NCBI RefSeq assembly: GCF_900114045.1
Contig: NZ_FORQ01000001.1
Span: forward strand, 372,001 to 436,000
Length of the DNA: 64,000 bases
Source of the DNA: Kaistella treverensis
GTDB lineage: Bacteria > Bacteroidota > Bacteroidia > Flavobacteriales > Weeksellaceae
Reading direction: 5' to 3'
Shown here piece after piece: positions 59,072 through 64,000 of this stretch. Numbering within the stretch: position 1 is the first letter of the stretch; each line of letters starts with the position of its first letter. Made by a program: the position numbers and the translations under genes. The notes beneath the pieces are model-generated. The model searched no databases and was not told where the DNA came from. It saw nothing but the letters and a program-made list of their open reading frames with translations.

Positions 59072-60094
59072 ATGATAAAAAGTTCCATCAAGGGGATCGG
59101 CCATTACGTCCCGGACAATATAGTGACCAACGATGATCTGTCGAAGCTGATGACTACAAATGATGAATGGATTACCGAAAGAACCGGCATCAAAGAACGT
59201 CACCACCGCAAAAACCGAAATGACTCCGAAGAAACTACTGCTTTTCTCGGTTTCAAAGCTTCGGAAGCGGCTTTAAAAATGGCCGGACTCGAGGCTAAAG
59301 ATTTGGATTTTATCGTTTTCGCGACACTTTCGCCGGATTATTTTTTTCCGGGATGTGGAGTTTTGCTTCAGGAAATGTTAGGTTGCGAAACCATCGGCGC
59401 GCTGGATGTCCGCAATCAGTGTTCCGGATTTATTTATGCGATGAGCGTGGCGAATGCTTTTATTAAAGCAGGTCAGTATAAAAATATTCTCGTCGTCGGT
59501 GCTGAAATCCATTCCTTCGGACTCGATTTTTCTGATGCAGGCCGCGGAGTTTCGGTGATTTTTGGCGATGGTGCCGGCGCTGTAATTTTGTCGGCTTCGG
59601 AAGACGAAAACAGCGGCGATATTTTAGCGACAAATATGCATTCCGAAGGAAAACATGCTGAAGAATTGTGTACGAAATTCCCGGGTTCAAAATTTGGCTG
59701 GAGCGACCGAATGCGTCTGGAACCTGAAAATGTTACCGATGCTGAAATTTACCCGATAATGAACGGAAATTTTGTCTTTAAACATGCCGTGACACGCTTC
59801 CCGGAAACCATGAACGAAGCTTTGCAGCAAGCCGGAAAAACTCCTGAAGATTTGGATATGTTTATTCCACACCAGGCGAATCTGCGTATTTCTCAGTTCG
59901 TGCAGCAGCGTTTCGGTTTGCCGGACGAAAAAGTGTATAACAACATTCAGCGTTTCGGAAATACCACGGCGGCTTCAATCCCTATTGCGCTGAGCGAAGC
60001 GATTCAGGAAGGAAAAATAAAGCGCGGTGATCTGGTTTTGCTTTCCGCTTTTGGAAGCGGCTTTACCTGGGGTTCTGTCTTATTTGAATTTTAG
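59072..60094 (+). CDS. fabH: 3-oxoacyl-ACP synthase III (KAS III)
   Basis: 340 residues of the thiolase fold. The catalytic Cys117 is in DVRNQCSGFIYAMSVAN, the His in DMFIPHQANLRISQFVQQRF and the Asn in FGNTTAASIPIALSEA. DEWITERTGIKERH at the start is also typical. It condenses acetyl- or branched acyl-CoA with malonyl-ACP to begin fatty-acid synthesis; the starter preference cannot be read. No other fab gene is adjacent, and the gene ends just before an array of palindromes, the first of which is a good terminator. Confidence 0.94.
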   Translation: MIKSSIKGIGHYVPDNIVTNDDLSKLMTTNDEWITERTGIKERHHRKNRNDSEETTAFLGFKASEAALKMAGLEAKDLDFIVFATLSPDYFFPGCGVLLQEMLGCETIGALDVRNQCSGFIYAMSVANAFIKAGQYKNILVVGAEIHSFGLDFSDAGRGVSVIFGDGAGAVILSASEDENSGDILATNMHSEGKHAEELCTKFPGSKFGWSDRMRLEPENVTDAEIYPIMNGNFVFKHAVTRFPETMNEALQQAGKTPEDLDMFIPHQANLRISQFVQQRFGLPDEKVYNNIQRFGNTTAASIPIALSEAIQEGKIKRGDLVLLSAFGSGFTWGSVLFEF

Positions 60095-60115
60095 AAATAA
60101 AAATATTTTAGAAAT

Positions 60116-60335
60116 AAAAATTTGCTGCTAAAACAGCAAATTTTTTTGTTTTTATTTTTAAAAAATCCGCCGCTAAAACGATGAATTTTTTCGTTTTCTA
60201 AATCAGAAAAAATTTGCTTTTTAAACAGCGAATTTTGTTTTCTAAATCAGAAAAATTTGCCGTTAAAACATCAAATTTTTCTCTTTTCAAATTTGAAAAA
60301 AAACGCCTTTAAAGCGGCAAATTTTTAACTAAAAA
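60116..60335. repeat. Tandem array of five imperfect palindromic units after fabH
   Basis: Unit cores begin at about 60121, 60166, 60212, 60256 and 60302 (period 43-47 bp). The first is a perfect 12-bp stem, AAAAATTTGCTG / CAGCAAATTTTT with loop CTAAAA, and can serve as the fabH terminator. Others are weaker: CCGCCG CTAAAA CGATG, TTGC TTTTTAAA CAGCG, TTTGCCG TTAAAA CATCAAA, CGCC TTTAAA GCGGCAAATTTTT. The spacers contain a second small dyad, TTTTC-N7-GAAAA (TTTTCTAAATCAGAAAA twice). No gene lies inside. Confidence 0.75.
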
Positions 60336-60359
60336 AATGCGTCAACCGACGCATTTTTT
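60332..60359. terminator. Bidirectional terminator overlapping the lipoprotein stop codon
   Basis: Perfect 12-bp stem AAAAAATGCGTC / GACGCATTTTTT with loop AACC; the minus-strand stop codon is at its edge. Confidence 0.9.
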
Positions 60360-60540
60360 ATCTTGCTTCAAGCGAATCTTCCACCTGATCTTCATCATCG
60401 AAAGCCGCAGAATCTACGCCCGCATTTCGCTTTTCTTCCGCGCTGTGCTCTTCTTTGTATTCTTCCCGCTGCTCTTCTTTCTGGGCACAGCTTCCGAAAA
60501 ATAATCCGCCTAAAACGGCAAATAAAATCAACTTTTTCAT
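60358..60540 (-). CDS. Small Glu-rich lipoprotein, 60 aa
   Basis: A lipoprotein signal MKKLILFAVLGGLFFGSC gives an anchored Cys18; the mature part is about 43 residues, almost all charged (EEQREEYKEEHSAEEKRNAG). Very similar little lipoproteins occur in Chryseobacterium genomes. Function unknown. The gene is short, but its signal peptide, terminator and codon use all support it. Confidence 0.75.
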   Translation of the reverse strand: MKKLILFAVLGGLFFGSCAQKEEQREEYKEEHSAEEKRNAGVDSAAFDDEDQVEDSLEAR

Positions 60541-60596
60541 AATGATATTTTTAATGTTCCGAAGTGTTCAGCAAACATTATGCAGTTTTGAAGAAT

Positions 60597-60630
60597 TAAA
60601 AATTTTCGGCGGTAAAACGGCAAATTTTTT
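60597..60630. repeat. Single short palindromic repeat
   Basis: AAAAATTTTCGGCG GTAAAA CGGCAAATTTTTT lies just past the stop codon of the isoaspartyl peptidase gene (minus strand) and may act as its terminator. Same family as 60116-60335. Confidence 0.6.
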
Positions 60631-60641
60631 TCTTTTGAAAA

Positions 60642-61484
60642 CTATTCAAAAACTTCAAATTGCTGTCCGTCGAAGCTTGCAAAAACCATGGTCGGATGAG
60701 AATCCCGGTGCTGAATATTTCCTAAATGATCAATCGCAATTGCGCCTGCAAAACCATCAATTTCTTTCAGCTCGGCAAATGTTTTGTCGAAAGCTTCAGC
60801 AAGCGACATTCCGTCCGTCACGCGGATTACAATTTTTGCTGCCGTGGCATTACTGACGATATCTTCACCAACTCCAGTGCAGCTTACGCCGCAAAATTTA
60901 TTTGCAAAATTACCCGCAACGGTCGCGGAATCTGAAATTCTTCCTTCAAGCTCGAAACCTTTTCCGCCCGTAGAAGTTGCAGCAGCAATTTTTCCCCTTT
61001 TGTCGAAAGCTACACAACCAACCGTTCCTTTGCCGCCGTTTTTCGATTTTTCTTCGAACTCTCTTCGGCGCTGCGCGGTTTCGGTAGAGTAGTCGGGAAA
61101 ACCGTTTTTGGTCGCATAGTTTTTAGCTCCCTGATCTCCTAAAACGCGGTCGTCTTCTTTCATCAAAAATTCGGCTATTTCCACGGGATTTTTTACATTT
61201 TGAATATTGATGACACCTGAAAATTTTTGCGTATCGCCATTCATTAGCGAAGCGCTCATCCGTATTTTTCCGTCGCTCTGAATTTGCGATCCGGTTCCGG
61301 CGTTATAAAGTTCGTCGTCTTCCAGAAGTTTAACGGCAAAAACCGCAGTTTCCGCCGCGCTGTGTGTCTCCAGATAATGAAAAGCTTTTTTGACTATAGA
61401 TTTTAGTGAATCCTGTTTTGCAACTTTTACTTCGTGACTTTGGTCGCTTTCCGAGAAAAAACCACCGTGAATTATAATTTTCAT
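60642..61484 (-). CDS. iaaA: Isoaspartyl peptidase / plant-type L-asparaginase
   Basis: 280 residues from MKIIIHGGFFSESDQ; the 30-codon upstream extension is hydrophobic and unlike the family. This is an Ntn hydrolase that cuts itself before the Thr in KGTVGCVAFDKRGKIAAATSTGG; GRISDSATVAGNFA is the substrate loop. Length is on the short side for the family. It hydrolyses beta-aspartyl dipeptides, including beta-Asp-Arg, the product of cyanophycinase, and a cyanophycinase gene lies 0.5 kb away on the same strand. GGFFSES replaces the more common GGAG start. Confidence 0.93.
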   Translation of the reverse strand: MKIIIHGGFFSESDQSHEVKVAKQDSLKSIVKKAFHYLETHSAAETAVFAVKLLEDDELYNAGTGSQIQSDGKIRMSASLMNGDTQKFSGVINIQNVKNPVEIAEFLMKEDDRVLGDQGAKNYATKNGFPDYSTETAQRRREFEEKSKNGGKGTVGCVAFDKRGKIAAATSTGGKGFELEGRISDSATVAGNFANKFCGVSCTGVGEDIVSNATAAKIVIRVTDGMSLAEAFDKTFAELKEIDGFAGAIAIDHLGNIQHRDSHPTMVFASFDGQQFEVFE

Positions 61485-61554
61485 AGCGTGTATTATTTCT
61501 CCAAATATAATTAAACAAAAAAGATATTTTTTTGCTTTAAAAAGAGGCAGATTT

Positions 61555-61905
61555 TTATTGAATGGCACCACCAAACTCGGCTACCGCCATGCCTGCAGCA
61601 ATAATTACAACGACACCTACAGCTCCTGCGACCAAACCGATGGTTTTACCGTAAGAAAATTTCTTTTCGCGAAGCAACAGAACGGAATCGGTAGAAATCA
61701 ATGCCGTTTGCCCGTCTTTGTTGGTGTATGTGTATTGGTCGCCGTCTTTCCTCAGGTCGGTTACACGCATTTTTTCATTGTTTTTCAGTGAGATTTCGTA
61801 GGTTTTATCTATATCCGGAACGGTCGAAGTATTATCAGAAACCGCTTTGTAAGAATAGCAATTTACCAGGAACAGAAGTGCGAGAATTGAAGCTAAAGTT
61901 TTCAT
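61555..61905 (-). CDS. Small lipoprotein with one membrane segment, 116 aa
   Basis: Lipoprotein signal MKTLASILALLFLVNC (Cys16), a hydrophilic middle (YEISLKNNEKMRVTDLRKDGDQYTYTNKDGQTALISTDSVLLLRE) and a C-terminal hydrophobic segment (TIGLVAGAVGVVVIIAAGM). Short beta-type domains of this kind are common in Bacteroidota. Function unknown. It lies between the isoaspartyl peptidase and cyanophycinase genes, 70 bp from the former and 121 bp from the latter, which has its own terminator, so its presence in this block may be incidental. Confidence 0.78.
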   Translation of the reverse strand: MKTLASILALLFLVNCYSYKAVSDNTSTVPDIDKTYEISLKNNEKMRVTDLRKDGDQYTYTNKDGQTALISTDSVLLLREKKFSYGKTIGLVAGAVGVVVIIAAGMAVAEFGGAIQ

Positions 61906-61971
61906 AATGAGTGTTTTTGGTTAAAGTAAAGTTACATTTAATTTAAAAAACTCGGAATAAAAACAATAAAA

Positions 61972-61994
61972 AAACGAAACCTGAGATTTCGTTT
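61972..61994 (-). terminator. Terminator of the cyanophycinase gene
   Basis: AAACGAAA pairs with TTTCGTTT around a 7-nt loop; on the minus strand T7 follows. Confidence 0.75.
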
Positions 61995-62026
61995 AATATT
62001 TAAATAATGATAAAATAACTTCTACT

Positions 62027-62914
62027 TTAATTCACCTGCGGAATCGGGTTGTACTGAGAATTAACGATTGTAAGGTCTTTGGTCTTCAAATCATAAAAAT
62101 CGTTTTGTGAGAGAACGTGAACCACAAGATTGTCTATTGAAATCGGTTGGCCAAGCTCAACGTTAGTCAAATTAGTATCTTTAATAAAACGGCCATCCAC
62201 CAAAATTACCAGCCCGGAACCAATCGCGGTCATATTGTCTTTATAAATGTACAAACCGGTGTCTTCACCGAGACCAATCCCCAAAGTCCGCGGATTGTTT
62301 ACCACAGCCTGGAACAAACGTCCAATTCTGCCGCGCTGAACAAAATGCGTATCGACAATTACATTTTCTATAAAACCCAAACCTTGCGTGGTTTTTATTT
62401 CACCTTTTAGCAAAGCTTCACCGCTGGAGCCCTGATAAATCATATTTTCGGAAGCTGCTGCGGCACCTGCAGAAGTTCCGGCATAAATGAAATCTTCCTT
62501 TAGATATTTCATTAAAATAATATCGTGAAAACGGCTGCCACCTAAAATAGAAGTGAGGCGCAGCTGATCTCCACCGGTAAACATTACGACGTCCGCTGCA
62601 GTTGCCCGTTCTGTAATGACGTCGCTGTTTGCCTGCTCACGTGTTGTAATGTCTAAAATATTTACGTTTTTAGCGCCCAGAAATTCAAAAGCTTTTTTGT
62701 ATTCCGGTCCCACGATTTGCGGAATCTGTGAAGCGGTGGTAATAATCTCGATGACGGAATCTTCTTTCAACCGCGATTCGTTGATGATTTTACGGAGGAT
62801 TCCGCGTTCGAAGAAATTAAGGTTTTTTTCTATATTTTGATCATAATCGGTTTCCGAAAAGCTGCCTTTATTTACTGCGCCACCGATAATCATTAATTTT
62901 CCAACTGCTTCCAT
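62027..62914 (-). CDS. cphB: Cyanophycinase
   Basis: 295 residues from MEAVGKLMIIGGAVNKGSF; the 9-codon extension lies over the -7 box TACATTTG, which ends 5 bp before this ATG. S51-family serine hydrolase: the nucleophile is in YAGTSAGAAAASENM, with VMFTGGDQLRLTSILGGS and GLGFIENVIVDTHFVQRGRIGRL, all close to known cyanophycinases. It cleaves the Asp-Arg polymer cyanophycin to beta-Asp-Arg in the cytoplasm. It is divergent from cphA, 198 bp away. Confidence 0.94.
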   Translation of the reverse strand: MEAVGKLMIIGGAVNKGSFSETDYDQNIEKNLNFFERGILRKIINESRLKEDSVIEIITTASQIPQIVGPEYKKAFEFLGAKNVNILDITTREQANSDVITERATAADVVMFTGGDQLRLTSILGGSRFHDIILMKYLKEDFIYAGTSAGAAAASENMIYQGSSGEALLKGEIKTTQGLGFIENVIVDTHFVQRGRIGRLFQAVVNNPRTLGIGLGEDTGLYIYKDNMTAIGSGLVILVDGRFIKDTNLTNVELGQPISIDNLVVHVLSQNDFYDLKTKDLTIVNSQYNPIPQVN

Positions 62915-62919
62915 ATTTG

Positions 62920-62927
62920 CAAATGTA
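62920..62927 (-). promoter_or_regulatory. -7 box of cphB
   Basis: TACATTTG on the minus strand lies 5 bp before the ATG, giving an almost leaderless transcript if used. Confidence 0.4.
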
Positions 62928-63057
62928 GAAAAAAATACCATTTCTGCCGTTAATTTTTCGGAGTTGGTTCCGTCTGAAAATGAGCCTTTTTAGCTCCGAA
63001 AAAAGGTTTTCAACCAGCGCTGAAAATAATTTTTCACCATTTATTATGCTTTTCTAT

Positions 63058-63065
63058 TATCTTTG
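63058..63065 (+). promoter_or_regulatory. -7 box of cphA
   Basis: TATCTTTG lies 47 bp before the cphA ATG; the -33 region has no clear TTG. The predicted leader is about 40 nt. Confidence 0.5.
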
Positions 63066-63112
63066 ATTGTAGAAAAAACATAAAAGCATTAAAAAAAAGA
63101 CAGTTATTCTCT

Positions 63113-64000
63113 ATGAAAATTGAAAAAATACAAGTTTTACGCGGTCCGAATATTTGGAGCATCAGGCGTCCAAATCTTATTCAGATGCGTTTGGATTTAG
63201 AAGAAATAGAACATTTACCAACCAATAAAATACCGGGTTTTCGTGAACGACTGGAACGTTTGATTCCGTCCTTAATTACGCATCGCTGTTCCGAAGGTGT
63301 GGAAGGTGGATTTTTTCAGCGCGTAGAAATGGGAACCTGGATGGGCCACGTGATTGAACATATAGCGCTCGAAATTCAGACCGTTGCCGGCATGGACACT
63401 GGTTTTGGGCGAACCAGAGAAACAAAAACGCCGGGCGTTTATAATGTGGTTTTCAGTTATCTCGAAGAAAATTCCGGCGTGTACGCGGCAGAGCAATCCG
63501 TAGAAATTGCAAGATGTCTTATTGAAAATATTGATTATGACATTGATGCGTGCATCCAGAATTTAAGAGAAATCCGTGAAAGACACCGTTTGGGACCATC
63601 AACCGGAAGTATTGTGGAAGAAGCGGTGAGCAGAAGAATTCCATGGATTCGTTTGGGTAGGAATTCTCTTGTTCAGCTCGGATATGGCGTAAATCAGCAA
63701 AGATTTCAAGCTACAATTACCGGAAATACCAGCTCCATTGCGGTGGAAATTGCCTGCAATAAAGAACTGACGAAAAGAATGCTGGACCAGGCTGCAATAC
63801 CGGTTCCGTCGGGAGATTTGGTTTCCGACGAAGAAGGTTTACGGACCGTTATTGAAAAAATAGGTTATCCGATTGTTTTAAAGCCGCTGGATGGAAACCA
63901 TGGCAAAGGTTCATCAATTAACGTTAATGACTTCGAAACTGCTTTAATTGGTCTCCAGCATGCGCAGAATTTTTCACAAAATGTAATTGTAGAACGTTAT
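63113..64000 (+). CDS. cphA: Cyanophycin synthetase, N-terminal part (runs off window)
   Basis: 296 codons to the window end without a stop; full-length CphA is about 875 residues. MKIEKIQVLRGPNIWSIRRP is the standard CphA start. The N-terminal domain (1-160) and the beginning of the ATP-grasp domain (CNKELTKRMLDQAAIPVPSG, KIGYPIVLKPLDGNHGKGSS) are visible. It polymerises Asp and Arg into cyanophycin using ATP. Divergent from cphB. The MurE-like ligase half lies beyond the edge. Confidence 0.95.
   Translation, partial: MKIEKIQVLRGPNIWSIRRPNLIQMRLDLEEIEHLPTNKIPGFRERLERLIPSLITHRCSEGVEGGFFQRVEMGTWMGHVIEHIALEIQTVAGMDTGFGRTRETKTPGVYNVVFSYLEENSGVYAAEQSVEIARCLIENIDYDIDACIQNLREIRERHRLGPSTGSIVEEAVSRRIPWIRLGRNSLVQLGYGVNQQRFQATITGNTSSIAVEIACNKELTKRMLDQAAIPVPSGDLVSDEEGLRTVIEKIGYPIVLKPLDGNHGKGSSINVNDFETALIGLQHAQNFSQNVIVERY

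Noticed and set aside
60116-60335. Possible CRISPR array after fabH
   Set aside because: Units recur about every 45 bp, but they are not identical, the intervening DNA is itself repetitive and no cas gene is present.
61485-61574. Hydrophobic N-terminal extension of the isoaspartyl peptidase
   Set aside because: It could look like a signal sequence, but the family starts at the MKIIIHGG strand, and the ATG at 61484 has a TATATTTG box 22 bp upstream.
1-64000. tRNA, rRNA or tmRNA genes
   Set aside because: All intergenic spaces were read on both strands; only the SRP RNA was recognised. A tRNAscan or Infernal run would be needed to exclude unusual RNAs.
1-64000. Defence system, prophage or biosynthetic cluster
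   Set aside because: Gene content is housekeeping and collinear in style; the AAA-XRE pair and the NUMOD4 gene were considered, but neither has the partners of a known defence system.

Overview
The window looks like a chromosomal segment of a flavobacterium, most likely the Chryseobacterium/Kaistella group (Weeksellaceae). The DNA is AT-rich. Many genes are preceded by the Bacteroidota -7 box TAnnTTTG rather than a Shine-Dalgarno sequence. The principal sigma factor is the short flavobacterial RpoD starting MRQLKITKQ, the gene order ftsK-lolA-lptF is typical of Flavobacteriia, and menaquinone and bacillithiol-type genes are present. No phage, plasmid, transposase, CRISPR array, secretion cluster or restriction system was seen. 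Most of the window is housekeeping DNA; the unusual material is in regulatory DNA, intergenic repeats and one gene fusion.

Layout. 1-7579 (minus strand): end of a thioredoxin-like gene, three paralogous POT peptide transporters and a secreted dipeptidyl peptidase IV, together a peptide-scavenging block. 7694-13522: small unknown proteins, an unusual AAA ATPase with an XRE regulator whose promoter carries three TACA-N2-TGTA dyads, TerC, an M14 peptidase and a DUF4920 protein. 13772-19494: amino-acid permease, DUF2007 protein, menB, menA, a metallo-hydrolase and a NUMOD4/HNH-type protein, followed by the SRP RNA gene on the minus strand. 19666-27209: DUF4199 protein, polyprenol-type glycosyltransferase, GIN-domain lipoprotein, phosphohexomutase, aminotransferase, kdsB, LolA-like protein and glutathione peroxidase. 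27210-27827 is a 618-bp gene-free block of repeats.

27828-32536 (minus): lptF-type permease, lolA-like and ftsK. 32810-38985: two small acidic proteins, an orphan hutU, a small ORF ahead of a TonB-dependent receptor, and a Rnk/GreA-like factor behind a leader of about 280 nt with several possible hairpins. 39003-43820: S41 protease, pncA, a DinB/YfiT-like protein with YtxJ and a Crp-family regulator, and rpoD. 44277-48682: aldo/keto reductase, RRM protein, and a PAP2-BlaI-DUF4153 operon. 48847-55145: pdhA and pdhC (no pdhB between them), lolD, radC with an overlapping acyltransferase-like gene, a membrane-anchored unknown and soluble pyrophosphatase. 55288-58020 is a membrane pyrophosphatase fused to an OmpA-like domain. 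58083-64000: corA, fabH, a tandem palindrome array, and a cyanophycin block (isoaspartyl peptidase, cyanophycinase, divergent cphA running off the end).

Most promising leads: the pyrophosphatase-OmpA fusion; the structured leader of the Rnk-like gene; the XRE/AAA pair with its operator cluster; and at least two families of intergenic palindromic repeats (a short GCCG-N6-CGGC type found at many sites, and a longer REP-like type at three sites).
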